A model generated the notes under the pieces. It had not been told where the DNA came from and did not search any database. It saw only the letters and a list, made by a program, of their open reading frames with translations. DNA of 64,000 bases, taken from NCBI RefSeq assembly GCF_003217155.1, contig NZ_QJSU01000004.1:248001-312000 (forward strand), in the 5' to 3' direction. Source of the DNA: Psychrobacter fozii (lineage in GTDB: Bacteria > Pseudomonadota > Gammaproteobacteria > Pseudomonadales > Moraxellaceae). How positions within the stretch are numbered: position 1 is the first letter of the stretch; each line of letters begins with the position of its first letter. This document shows, one piece after another, positions 24,780 through 34,222 of this stretch. Position numbers and translations under genes: made by a program.

Positions 24780-27700
24780 ATGACTCTATCTATCATGACA
24801 CCGTCTAATCGTATCACATTGTGTACAGCGAAGATTTCTGCGCTGTCATTAGCGATGTTGCTTATGCAATCAAATATGGCGTCTGCTGCGCCTATTACTC
24901 TCGTGCAAACTATCAATAATATTGCTAACGTGGCTTATGACGTTGAGTCTATCAAACAAAACGGTATTTCAAATCAGGTACAGGCTAAAGTCTCAGACCT
25001 ACCTGCATACGGTATCAGCCTGACTCAGCAGCCTCTGCGTACTGTCATGCCTAACACAGAGGTAAGTTGGGTTAACGTACTGAGTAATACAAGTTATAGC
25101 GAGCAAACGGTTGAGCTAACACTTGCTATCTCGCCAACAGTTTCTAATTTAAAGGTCTATCAAGACCTTAATAACAATGGAAAAGTTGATTCAGCAGATA
25201 GACAAATCATGCTCGATAACTTGAGTGCTCAAATCAAACTTGGTCAGAGTGAAAGCATTCAGCTTATCGTACAAGCGCTATCAGATATCAATGGTGAAGA
25301 TGGCGATACTGCTGATATAAAAATTGGCGCTATCATACTAGAAGATCCATCAATAGCAGCGGTTGAAGCGATCGACAGACTTGTTATCATCGAGCCTGAG
25401 ATAAAATTTACCACGCCTCAATTTGATGAAACCAAAGCCACCTCACAAATCAATGAAAACGTCTACATTGACGCAAGCTATGCTCAGTGTAACGTGCAGA
25501 CTGATAAGCCAGATCAAGTATGGATCACGGTTAAGTCTCCACTAACGGGTGACACCTACTCTCTCAAAGGCATCGAGACAGGCAATAACACCGGTAAATA
25601 CCGTCTATCTGCCCCGACACAAAATAATGCCAATGCGATTGATGATAAATTTATCCAGACCTTGGTCAACGATACCTTAACGGCCAGTTTAGATGCTTGT
25701 ATCGACCCTTCTGTCGGTACAGGTACTGATCAATTACCAACTGCTGGCGACTTTACTGTCCGTATCGATGATCTAAATACGCAAATCAATATCATTGATG
25801 ACAATGCAAGCTTAGTCGTGACCAAAGAAAGTGACGTCAAAAGCGCTGATCTTGGAGATTATGTCAGCTATACCATCAATGTTACGAATAACGGTAATGC
25901 TACGGCTTACGATGTACAGCTAAAAGATGCCCTACCACGTGGTTTTGACTACGTTGATAACAGTGTGCGCGTCAGTCCAACGACCAATGTAGATATCAAT
26001 CAAGCACAGACTACTGAGTTTAAGACTGATGGTAAATATCAGGTGCTAAGCTTAGGTAATATGGCAACTGGCGAAAGTAAAAAGATAACTTATCGTGTGT
26101 TGATCGGTGCCTCATCATTAGGTGGTGACGGTATCAACCGCGCGACTGCGGTGGCTAGCAATGACCAAGGTCAAAGTGTTGCTTCAAGAGAAGCACAATG
26201 GAAAATTGATGTAGAACGCGGCATCATGAATACGGACGGCATTATCATTGGTAAGGTCTACCACGATATCAACCGTGACGGTATTCAACAAAAAGAAGAC
26301 GGCGAGCTCGGTGTCGCAGGCGTCCGTATCTACATGGAAAACGGTAACTTTGTGGTTACTGATCCTGAAGGTAAGTATAATTTCTATGGGATAAGTGCAA
26401 AGACACACGTCCTAAAAGTAGACCGCACCACCATCCCTCATGCAACCGAAATGGTCACCCAAAGTAATCGAAATGCTGGTGATGCTGGTAGCCGTTTTGT
26501 TGATTTGAAGTATGGCGAACTCCATCGTGCCGACTTTGCTATCGTTGGTGGCATGGGCGATAGCACTGAACGCTTGAATGCTGAGCTAGTCGCTCGCAGC
26601 AAATCGGTAGGTGCTAAAAACGATACCTTAGAGCAAGCGGTAAAAACAGAGCTGACACTAGACCCTGACTATAACACCGATACTACTGACAATGTCGATG
26701 CCAGTGGCTGTAATATCAACGGCGATTTAGATCTTGGTAATAATTGCGACTCTGCAATCGTCAATGATATGGTTGGTGAAGCAAGCAAACGCGTTGACAT
26801 GGCTGTGACGACAGTAGCACCACCCGTCGAACAAGAATTAGAGCTATATCTAAAAGAAGTCGCTAATAATGATGTTGCCTTTATCAACTTAAACGAAGGT
26901 CAACAGCTTAGCTCTTATAAGCAAATAGTACAGGTACAAGCACCGCTCGGATCAATATTCACACTATATGCCAACGGCAAAGCAGTATCAGAGCAAAAAA
27001 TAGGTAAAACAGCTGAGCAAGAAAAGCAAAACGTCACTGCTTTCGATTATTACGCAGTGGACTTACAACGCGGCAAGAACACCTTGCGCGGTGTGGCTAC
27101 CGACATCAATGGTAAGGTCATCTCTGAACAAACGATCAAAGTATTGACGCCAGATAGCCTTCAAGCGATTGACTATCGTACTCAAACCCAGCTAGTAGCT
27201 GCCGACGGTATCAGCGAATACCAAGTCGTCATCAGCCTAAAAGATCGTGATGGTCGTCCATACATCGCCTCGACCCCGATTACTATCGATACCAATATCG
27301 GTCGTATCAATCTAAAAGATGGCAGTAAAGACACGGCCGGTACCCAAGTTATCGTATCAGGTGGCGAGCTATTGATTCCTGTGACCGCGCCTAGCGCACC
27401 GGGTAAAGGCGAGCTGGTTATCGACACTGGCAGTAGTAAACAGGTTATCCCTCTACAGTTTACCGCTCAGCTGCGTCCACTGATCGCTGTGGGTATCGTA
27501 GAAGGCGCTATCTCGCTCAAAGATTTTGATGGCAGTAGTATTACAGATGCTCAAGGCGCATTTGAGCAAGAGCTAAATGAAATTTCTGGCGATGACAACT
27601 ATTCAGCGACTGGTCGTGCTGCTATGTTCCTCAAGGGCAAAGTACGCGGCGACTATCTGCTGACATTAGCATATGACAGTGATAAAAAGGGCGAACGTTT

Positions 27701-30098
27701 ATTCCGTGATATCGATCCTGGCGAATACTATCCTGTTTATGGTGACTCATCAGCTAAAGGCTTTGATGCCCAATCTACTAGCAAGCTGTACGTACGCCTT
27801 GATAAAGGTCGCTCGTTCGCTATGTATGGCGATCTAAAGACTCAGATTGATAATGATGAAGGCATCAAGCTCGGTCAATACAATCGTACTTTGACAGGCC
27901 TAAAAGCTCAGTTTGAAGACAGTAATACTCGTGTTACCGCTTTTTTAGCAGAGACCAGTACAAGCCAGCGTGTCAATGAGACTCGTGGTCTTGGTATTTC
28001 AGGCCCTTACCCATTGGCTGAAAACTTTGATGCCGTACTAGAAAACTCTGAAACCATCGAAATCATCACTCGTGACGCAAACAATGCTGGACTGATCGTC
28101 AGCCGTGAGACACTGACACGTTTTGCTGATTACGAAATTGACCCTATTAGCCGTAGCCTATATTTAAAGAGTCCTATTGCCAGCCAAGATATTGATGGTA
28201 ACCCTGTCTATATTCGTGTCACAGTAGAAGTAGATGAAGGTGGTGAAGATTACTTGGTTGGTGGTATCGCAGCCAAGCAACAGTTAAATGAGAAAATTTC
28301 TATTGGCGGTAGTTATATCAATAGTGATGATCCACTTAACAAAGAAGAGCTTGCTAGCCTGAATAGCGTCATTAAATTCAATGACAAGCTAAAGCTAGTC
28401 GCTGAATATGCCATGAACAAAGCTGAAAATCCAAACTTCCAGCCAAGTAACCAGATCAACACCACAGAGTTGAACGACAGTAATGTCGAAGGCAACGCAT
28501 TCCGTATCGAGCTTGATTTTGATAACAAGAAAAACACACGTGCCAAAGCTTATTACAACGATGCCGACGAAGGTTTTGTCACTGGTTCATCGCCACTGAC
28601 TGCTGGGCGTACCGAATCTGGTGTAGAAATCAACCGTACTTTAAATAGCAAGCAAACTGCGTTAACGTTAGAAGGCATACGTACAGAAGATCATACTACT
28701 GATGCTAGCAGTGAAGGTGTACAAGCCAGTATCGAGCATCGCTTGACTGAAAACGTCGTTGGTGAAATTGGTGTGCGCTACTACAAACAAGATGCAACCG
28801 CTGCCTCACGTAACACTCAAGCTGCAACAGATGTTTTGGACATCACAAACGACACCTTATTCAATGACGACATCATCAATCAGTCAGCGTTAAGCAGTAT
28901 CAGCAGTGCGGACGAAGACATCGAAGGTACCACTGCTCGCGCCCGTATCACAGCGCATTTGCCGAAGTTAAATAATTCGTTGGTATTTGCAGAATATGAG
29001 CAAGATATTGAACACAGCTCACGTAATGCAACGTCCATTGGTGGTGAAACTCCAATGGGAAGCTTGGGCCGACTATATGCCCGTCATGATTTGATCAACA
29101 GCTTATCTGGTACTTATGGCCTTGATGACACTGATGAACGTCAGCGTACGGTTTTTGGTTTTGATGCCGCTTATATGAAAGATGGCAAAGTCTATAGCGA
29201 ATACCGCATGAGTGATGCCATTAGTGCTCGCGAAGCTGAAGCTGCTATCGGTCTAAAAAACAAGTGGTATGTTCAAGAAGGTCTGACTTTAAATACCTTA
29301 TTTGAGCGCGTTGAATCTCTTGAAGGTGAAGAAGATAACACGGCAACGGCGGCAGGTATCGGTGTTGAGTATCTTGCAAAAGAAGACTACAAAGCATCAG
29401 GACGTTTTGAGAAACGTTGGGGCGAGACGAGCGATACATTACTCGGTAGCGCAGGTATTGCGTACCGCTATACCGACGATATTACTTTACTGGCTAAAGA
29501 CATTTATTCACGTATTGACTATGACGATGGTGATCGTACGATCAACCGTTTTCAGCTAGGTGCAGCATACCGTGATTACGATAGCAACCAGCTAGACATG
29601 CTTGCAAAGTTTGAATATCGTTTAGATGACAATAATACTGGCGATGATATTTATCAGAAAGATACCATGGTGTGGTCATGGAACGGTAACTACCATCCTA
29701 CGCGTGCTATGACATGGTCTGGCCGCTATGCAGGTAAATATACAGAATACAAAGCAGATGGGTTGACGAGTGATAACACTGCTCATGCCGTCTATGGTCG
29801 CGGCCTTTATGACATTAGTGAGCGCTGGGATATCGGCATGCAAGCGGGTACGTACTGGAACGAGCAAGCAAATGACTTGGCTTATATGCTTGGTGCTGAA
29901 GTAGGCTATAGCCCAATGACCAATCTTTGGTTATCCATTGGCTATAACTTCATGGGCTTTGAAGATGAAGATATAGCCTATGATGACAGTACGCAAGAAG
30001 GGGCTTACTTCAGACTACGCTTTAAGTTTGATGAAGACTTATTCAAACGTGAAGATCCACGCAAAAACAACCGCCTAGCCAGTGACTCTACCTTATAG
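24780..30098 (+). CDS. 1772-residue DUF11/SdrD-B/Ig protein with C-terminal outer-membrane barrel
   Basis: The signal peptide is cleaved near residue 36 (LLMQSNMASA-APITL). Modules follow in order: a DUF11-like region (about 45-210); another DUF11 module near 345-450 (YVSYTINVTNNGNATAYDVQ); an SdrD-B/CNA-B-like module near 485-560 (GKVYHDINRDGIQQKEDGE); a linker; Ig-like/Big domains at about 700-900; and from about 940 to the end a beta-rich region with YPVYGDSSAKGFDAQ near 980 and terminal strand AYFRLRFKFDED. The last 830 residues alternate hydrophobic and polar residues with many Tyr/Asp, as in large outer-membrane barrels. The layout recalls membrane-anchored passenger proteins, but I know no characterised match. 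An earlier in-frame TTG is not used here. It is the anchor or secretion-pore candidate of the cluster. Confidence 0.8.
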   Translation: MTLSIMTPSNRITLCTAKISALSLAMLLMQSNMASAAPITLVQTINNIANVAYDVESIKQNGISNQVQAKVSDLPAYGISLTQQPLRTVMPNTEVSWVNVLSNTSYSEQTVELTLAISPTVSNLKVYQDLNNNGKVDSADRQIMLDNLSAQIKLGQSESIQLIVQALSDINGEDGDTADIKIGAIILEDPSIAAVEAIDRLVIIEPEIKFTTPQFDETKATSQINENVYIDASYAQCNVQTDKPDQVWITVKSPLTGDTYSLKGIETGNNTGKYRLSAPTQNNANAIDDKFIQTLVNDTLTASLDACIDPSVGTGTDQLPTAGDFTVRIDDLNTQINIIDDNASLVVTKESDVKSADLGDYVSYTINVTNNGNATAYDVQLKDALPRGFDYVDNSVRVSPTTNVDINQAQTTEFKTDGKYQVLSLGNMATGESKKITYRVLIGASSLGGDGINRATAVASNDQGQSVASREAQWKIDVERGIMNTDGIIIGKVYHDINRDGIQQKEDGELGVAGVRIYMENGNFVVTDPEGKYNFYGISAKTHVLKVDRTTIPHATEMVTQSNRNAGDAGSRFVDLKYGELHRADFAIVGGMGDSTERLNAELVARSKSVGAKNDTLEQAVKTELTLDPDYNTDTTDNVDASGCNINGDLDLGNNCDSAIVNDMVGEASKRVDMAVTTVAPPVEQELELYLKEVANNDVAFINLNEGQQLSSYKQIVQVQAPLGSIFTLYANGKAVSEQKIGKTAEQEKQNVTAFDYYAVDLQRGKNTLRGVATDINGKVISEQTIKVLTPDSLQAIDYRTQTQLVAADGISEYQVVISLKDRDGRPYIASTPITIDTNIGRINLKDGSKDTAGTQVIVSGGELLIPVTAPSAPGKGELVIDTGSSKQVIPLQFTAQLRPLIAVGIVEGAISLKDFDGSSITDAQGAFEQELNEISGDDNYSATGRAAMFLKGKVRGDYLLTLAYDSDKKGERLFRDIDPGEYYPVYGDSSAKGFDAQSTSKLYVRLDKGRSFAMYGDLKTQIDNDEGIKLGQYNRTLTGLKAQFEDSNTRVTAFLAETSTSQRVNETRGLGISGPYPLAENFDAVLENSETIEIITRDANNAGLIVSRETLTRFADYEIDPISRSLYLKSPIASQDIDGNPVYIRVTVEVDEGGEDYLVGGIAAKQQLNEKISIGGSYINSDDPLNKEELASLNSVIKFNDKLKLVAEYAMNKAENPNFQPSNQINTTELNDSNVEGNAFRIELDFDNKKNTRAKAYYNDADEGFVTGSSPLTAGRTESGVEINRTLNSKQTALTLEGIRTEDHTTDASSEGVQASIEHRLTENVVGEIGVRYYKQDATAASRNTQAATDVLDITNDTLFNDDIINQSALSSISSADEDIEGTTARARITAHLPKLNNSLVFAEYEQDIEHSSRNATSIGGETPMGSLGRLYARHDLINSLSGTYGLDDTDERQRTVFGFDAAYMKDGKVYSEYRMSDAISAREAEAAIGLKNKWYVQEGLTLNTLFERVESLEGEEDNTATAAGIGVEYLAKEDYKASGRFEKRWGETSDTLLGSAGIAYRYTDDITLLAKDIYSRIDYDDGDRTINRFQLGAAYRDYDSNQLDMLAKFEYRLDDNNTGDDIYQKDTMVWSWNGNYHPTRAMTWSGRYAGKYTEYKADGLTSDNTAHAVYGRGLYDISERWDIGMQAGTYWNEQANDLAYMLGAEVGYSPMTNLWLSIGYNFMGFEDEDIAYDDSTQEGAYFRLRFKFDEDLFKREDPRKNNRLASDSTL

Positions 30099-30103
30099 TT
30101 TGA

Positions 30104-30136
30104 CAACATTGTTCTCAGTTACTGATGACAATGTTG
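30104..30136 (+). other. Intergenic hairpin after the 1772-residue gene
   Basis: CAACATTGT (30104-30112) and ACAATGTTG (30128-30136) form a 9-pair stem with a 15-base loop and no T-run. It could slow transcription or protect the transcript 3' end without fully separating the downstream gene. Confidence 0.4.
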
Positions 30137-30233
30137 CCCTTACTCTGTTATTTATCATCAGCTGATAGGTCATAGATCTAGCCATCATGATGCTAAATAT
30201 CAATACTTATTACCTTAATATAAGGTTTGCACC

Positions 30234-31007
30234 ATGTTTACATCTGTTATTAAAACCATTTCTCGCAAACAGTCGATATATACTGCGCTGTCGGCAATCG
30301 TACTGCTGACAACTGTCTCACCTGTTTTGGCAGAAAATGATACTGCACAGATCACAGATAAACATAGCTTTACTGACTGTCGTAATGATGCTCAAGATCA
30401 AAAGCCTTCTTATAGATACCAAAGTAATGAGCAACGCGTCCTGAACTGTATGGTAGATCAGCTGAAACCTTACCAACAAGCTGATAAAACTGCGCAGCAA
30501 CAGTATTTTGCTTACCAGGCACAAGGATGGCTAAACTACGCTATTCATCAAGACAGTATGAATAGCAAGTCATCTGCTGGTAGTATAGCGACAGAAATGG
30601 CCGAGTCGATACTGCAAGCGCTAGAGACTGATACGATACAAAACATCGCACTACATCAAGACATACCTTCAAACTCTGCTCTCATGCGACCTGATCTGTG
30701 GGCGACTCTAAATGCTCTTAAAGATAGTGATGGTATCGCCTCAGCACCACGTGAGATAGCATTTAGCGAAGTGACTCTCATTTGGGCAGCCACCAATCAA
30801 TGTGAGCGCGGCTGGCGAGAGTCAAGTATGCATTTTCGTATGGCAGATCGTTGGCTTGAACAAGCACGCGAGGCTTATGTAAACGCACACGACTCACAAA
30901 CCAATGTAAATTTAGAACAGCTAATCGTCCGCTATTATAAGCAATATGCCCCTTTGGACACGGGTGATGATGTTTGCCAAGGGCAAGTGTTGACCCCAGT
31001 TCCATAA
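30234..31007 (+). CDS. Exported protein of unknown function, last gene of the surface cluster
   Basis: I do not recognise the family. The 257-residue product has a signal peptide ending near LLTTVSPVLA-ENDTAQ. The mature part is mainly helical and charged, with four Cys (in DCRND, LNCMVD, NQCERG and DVCQGQ) that could pair in the periplasm. Regular hydrophobic spacing (YFAYQAQGWLNYAIH, then later MHFRMADRWLEQAREAY) suggests a helical-repeat, TPR-like fold. The ribosome-binding site AAGG precedes the ATG by about 9 bases. Its position after the barrel protein suggests a periplasmic partner, for example a chaperone or peptidoglycan-contact factor; that is inference. Confidence 0.65.
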   Translation: MFTSVIKTISRKQSIYTALSAIVLLTTVSPVLAENDTAQITDKHSFTDCRNDAQDQKPSYRYQSNEQRVLNCMVDQLKPYQQADKTAQQQYFAYQAQGWLNYAIHQDSMNSKSSAGSIATEMAESILQALETDTIQNIALHQDIPSNSALMRPDLWATLNALKDSDGIASAPREIAFSEVTLIWAATNQCERGWRESSMHFRMADRWLEQAREAYVNAHDSQTNVNLEQLIVRYYKQYAPLDTGDDVCQGQVLTPVP

Positions 31008-31058
31008 AGTAATCATAGCCATATTCATTGCTAATGGAGTTATTAAAATCTTAAACAC

Positions 31059-31089
31059 AAAAAAGCCGACATATTATGTCGGCTTTTTC
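31059..31089. terminator. Bidirectional terminator between surface cluster and tetR-type gene
   Basis: AAAAAGCCGAC (31060-31070) and GTCGGCTTTTT (31078-31088) form an 11-pair stem around a 7-base loop, with A and T runs suitable for both directions. Confidence 0.88.
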
Positions 31090-31112
31090 TATACATTCTT
31101 AAGGCGATTCTT

Positions 31113-31811
31113 CTACACTGATACTTTTTTACGTGGTAGCTTCTCTGGTAAGTAGCAACGTAAATAGGCAATAAATGCAGTGTTCGCTTCTTGGATATAG
31201 TCGTCAGTGATTTTCTGATGACGGCGATAAGATAACGTAAATATAGAATTGACAATACTATAAGCAATCAACAACGTATCTTGGATATCGTGGAAACCTG
31301 GCATCTCATAGCGTTCTGATAGACGTTTGTAAACCAAATCAACGATTTGATGATTAATGTCTTCACCAAAACTATCACCTTCAAAATCAGGCGTGTTGGT
31401 GTCATAAATGAGCTTTGCTTTCGTTTCATCATTATGAAATATCGTCACACACTGGTCAATCAGTGCGGTTAAATAGCCCTGCCATCTATCATAATTACCA
31501 ACATCAACCGTCTCTACTATTTCTAATATTTCAATAGCATTCAAAAAGCGTAATGCTAAAAATATTGCTTCAATATTAGGGAAGAAATGATAAGCAGATG
31601 CTCTTGGAATACCCGCTTCTTCACAGACAGCAGCCAAGGTAATATCATTAATTGGTAGCGTTTCGCTCAACTTTTTGGCACCAGCCAACAATTTTTGACG
31701 GCGCGCACGGCCTTGCTGACTCGTAAACTTAAACTTATTTGGTACAAGCTTTTTTGCCAGTTCCGAGTCTACCAACACATCTTCAATCTTTTCGTCTTTA
31801 TTTTCGCTCAT
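31113..31811 (-). CDS. TetR/AcrR-family transcriptional regulator
   Basis: A one-component repressor-type regulator of 232 residues. After a charged N-terminus (about 1-35), the TetR helix-turn-helix lies at about residues 45-85 (LPINDITLAAVCEEAGIPRA then SAYHFFPNIEAIFLAL). The C-terminal ligand/dimerisation domain is divergent and helical. An imperfect inverted repeat centred near 31867, about 56 bases upstream of the start, is a likely autoregulatory operator. The next gene on the same strand is the endonuclease/exonuclease/phosphatase gene, which ends 248 bases upstream. The ligand is unknown. Confidence 0.85.
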   Translation of the reverse strand: MSENKDEKIEDVLVDSELAKKLVPNKFKFTSQQGRARRQKLLAGAKKLSETLPINDITLAAVCEEAGIPRASAYHFFPNIEAIFLALRFLNAIEILEIVETVDVGNYDRWQGYLTALIDQCVTIFHNDETKAKLIYDTNTPDFEGDSFGEDINHQIVDLVYKRLSERYEMPGFHDIQDTLLIAYSIVNSIFTLSYRRHQKITDDYIQEANTAFIAYLRCYLPEKLPRKKVSV

Positions 31812-31852
31812 TATAAGTCTCTTAAGGTTACACCCTGTTTTATAAATACAAT

Positions 31853-31882
31853 TTTCATTGGATAATACTTATCCGAAATGAA
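31853..31882. promoter_or_regulatory. Inverted repeat upstream of the TetR gene, candidate operator
   Basis: The core GGATAA-TAC-TTATCC (31860-31874) is exactly symmetric, and TTTCATT on the left and AATGAAA on the right extend the symmetry with a one-base offset. TetR-family operators are typically imperfect palindromes of this size close to the regulator start. Confidence 0.5.
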
Positions 31883-32059
31883 AGAATTACATCCTATTAG
31901 TGAGTAATATAGCGTCAATGTGAGCGCTACTACATCTAACGGAGACGCATCATAAACGCTTGTACACCATCAAGCAAGGGAGATAAATGGGTTAAAAAAT
32001 AATGTATAGATCAACAATTTAATAGAGTTGACCCTTTAGTGCAATTTAATATAATAAAA

Positions 32060-33088
32060 CTAACTATTAAGTTTTATTTTCGCTCTTATAATACCATGAT
32101 CGATGACTCTATCTGCATAATCCCATTTTAAATGGTCATTAAAATAGTCCACCCGTTCAACCTGACCAAGCGAAAACTTACTGTCAGGCAAAAACTCTTC
32201 TGAAACAAATAGTTGATCAATCACTTCTGGCATGCCTTGATAGATATGGGTATATGCCACATCTTTCATCCAGCCATAACGTGATTGAATTCGAGCAGCA
32301 TCAAACAATGCGATATCACGCATGCTTTTGTCATAGTTGACTTCACCCGTTTCCGCCATTAATTGAGTGGTGACGCTACCAGTAACATCATTCATATCAC
32401 CCAATAAAATCAATGGCTCATGAGTATGCTGCAAGCGCTCTATGATAGACATACGAATAGAAGCGGCTTCTGCAGCACGCATACATAAACTGCGTAGCTT
32501 GGCACGGACTCTAATATTAGGATCGTCTATATCTTCTAACAAGATGCCATTTTTATCACGTAAGAAAAAAGCACGCTTACTCTTAAGATGAGCAGTGATA
32601 ATCGTTATTGGTTGACCATAGGCATTAACACGTACCACCAACGGCGGACGATTAAATCGCTGATAAGGACCTATATCAGGAACCTCAATCACCGCTTCAG
32701 GTAAAATCTCTTCTAACAAGCTGCTTTCCAGCTGTTCAAAACGGCTGATAATGCCAACAGAAGGCGTGTTCTGTGCGCCTTTACCTTGGGTATAAGGACT
32801 CGACACATCATTACTGGCCAAGGGAACAACCACATGCTCCGCCTTAAATCCTAACGAGACTGCCAATGCTTCAAGCGCATCACTGTCCCATACTTCTTGC
32901 ACAGCGATGATATCAGCATGTGCTTTTGATAATAAATCACTAATACCGTGTAATTTATGCTTATACTCATCATTATTATAAGCGGATGCGTTCTCATAAT
33001 AAATACGATCTGGGTTGGCAAAGTTAAGCAAATTGGCAGTGGCGATATAAAACTGCTTTGAATTATTCTCTTTTATATTATTAGTCAT
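32060..33088 (-). CDS. Endonuclease/exonuclease/phosphatase-family protein
   Basis: A 342-residue member of the DNase I-like metal-dependent phosphodiesterase superfamily. The conserved steps are visible: ATANLLNFANP (about residues 16-26, metal-binding Asn), IIAVQEVW near 60-67 (catalytic Glu), ITAHLKS near 164-170, LLGDMNDVTGS near 226-236 (catalytic Asp/Asn) and VIDHGIIRAKI at the C-terminus (His of the active site). There is no signal peptide, so the enzyme is probably cytoplasmic. The family includes nucleases, phosphoinositide and sphingomyelin phosphatases, and the substrate cannot be read from the sequence. It is transcribed on the minus strand with no obvious operon partner. Confidence 0.85.
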   Translation of the reverse strand: MTNNIKENNSKQFYIATANLLNFANPDRIYYENASAYNNDEYKHKLHGISDLLSKAHADIIAVQEVWDSDALEALAVSLGFKAEHVVVPLASNDVSSPYTQGKGAQNTPSVGIISRFEQLESSLLEEILPEAVIEVPDIGPYQRFNRPPLVVRVNAYGQPITIITAHLKSKRAFFLRDKNGILLEDIDDPNIRVRAKLRSLCMRAAEAASIRMSIIERLQHTHEPLILLGDMNDVTGSVTTQLMAETGEVNYDKSMRDIALFDAARIQSRYGWMKDVAYTHIYQGMPEVIDQLFVSEEFLPDSKFSLGQVERVDYFNDHLKWDYADRVIDHGIIRAKIKLNS

Positions 33089-33174
33089 GGATTACCTACT
33101 ATTATTATTCTTAACATTTGTTTTTAATAGTGTTTTTTGGAAATAACATGCATATATAACAAACAATATACAGC

Positions 33175-33206
33175 AAAAAAGCCCCCAAAGAAATCTTTGA
33201 GAGCTT
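33175..33206 (-). terminator. Terminator of the glycine-zipper gene
   Basis: Read on the minus strand, AAGC and CTTTG pair with CAAAG and GCTT across a small internal bulge, followed by TTTTTT (33175-33180 on the plus strand as A). It lies about 180 bases past the stop of the gene at 33384-33896. The rest of 33089-33383 shows no gene. Confidence 0.5.
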
Positions 33207-33383
33207 CGAAAATGCATAAATTCAAGTTATTCTGTCTGTTAATAGAGCAATATCTACAACTTTACTCAATCTGGTCATAAGAGTGCAAGCTTACACACTG
33301 TATGCTTACTTACACTTAATATGCTGTTAGTTTCACCTAGTTGATTTTAGTTCACTAATTAACATAAATAACTATATTGTTAA

Positions 33384-33896
33384 TTATGATACACGGTTCC
33401 ATGCGTCACGTGATGCTCTACGTGCATCGTTCCATTCCATACGCGACTCGCCTTTCACTTCATGCCATGAACGCTCTAACTCTGATTCATGATCTTCGAA
33501 ACGAGCATCTACGGGATAGTTAGCACGATTAGCATAGCCTACTGCATAGGCTGGATGTAAGTCACGGTCAAAGTCATGACCTTCTTTGTAGTAATCGGCG
33601 TTAGCATGCTCTGCGCGCCAGTAGGCTTCTTCATGGGTAGGATCGATAGCTTCTGCTGCTGCATGTCCAGCGCCGCCGCCAACGATAGCACCAATAGCGC
33701 CGCCAATCAAAGTACCCAGTGGACCTGCCATTGTACCAATAGCTGCACCTGCCGCTGCACCGCCTACACCACCAATACCTGTTCCTAGTGGATGTGAGCC
33801 TGGCTCACCAGTGATGATGTCAGCATTTAGGTCTTGCTTTGCCTCTTTTGACATATGTTTTACTTCACTGCGATCAATACTGTCATGGTTACTCAT
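33384..33896 (-). CDS. Glycine-zipper domain protein
   Basis: A 170-residue protein with a central glycine-zipper membrane-inserting segment (about residues 35-80; GIGGVGGAAAGAAIGTMAG followed by LIGGAIGAIVGGGAG). It is flanked by a polar N-terminus and a charged, aromatic C-terminal half rich in His, Asp, Glu and Trp (YWRAEHANADYYKEGHDFD). No signal peptide is evident. Glycine-zipper proteins insert in membranes or oligomerise, and related proteins are often stress-induced. The upstream region carries a 15-base triplicated repeat. Function is unknown; the family assignment rests on the zipper. Confidence 0.75.
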   Translation of the reverse strand: MSNHDSIDRSEVKHMSKEAKQDLNADIITGEPGSHPLGTGIGGVGGAAAGAAIGTMAGPLGTLIGGAIGAIVGGGAGHAAAEAIDPTHEEAYWRAEHANADYYKEGHDFDRDLHPAYAVGYANRANYPVDARFEDHESELERSWHEVKGESRMEWNDARRASRDAWNRVS

Positions 33897-33933
33897 ATTA
33901 TTATCCTTAATTGTTTATTATATATTCGATTTA

Positions 33934-33978
33934 TTAAGTGCCTGTTTCTTAAGCACCTGTTTCTTAAGTGCTTATGTA
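33934..33978. repeat. Three tandem 15-base repeats upstream of the glycine-zipper gene
   Basis: TTAAGTGCCTGTTTC (33934-33948), TTAAGCACCTGTTTC (33949-33963) and a diverged TTAAGTGCTTATGTA (33964-33978), then another TTAAG. The units lie 38-82 bases before the ATG, in the promoter zone, and could be repeated binding sites. No further gene or hairpin is supported from 33979 to 34222. Confidence 0.6.
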
Positions 33979-34222
33979 TTAAGTTATGAATCTTAGAATT
34001 GTAATTTTACTAATTTCTTAAGAATCATCACGTTCGCTTAATTCAACTAAAGTATAATAATTTATGGATAACAACAGATAGGCAGATTATGTAAACTGTG
34101 TCCAAGTTGCGATTGCATTGCGTTACAGCCTGTATCTTTATAACGTTTTTGTAGAACACTCGACAACGTTAAGTAATCTTCCGTTAAATAACTACAGGGC
34201 TTTGATGATAATACTCAACCGT

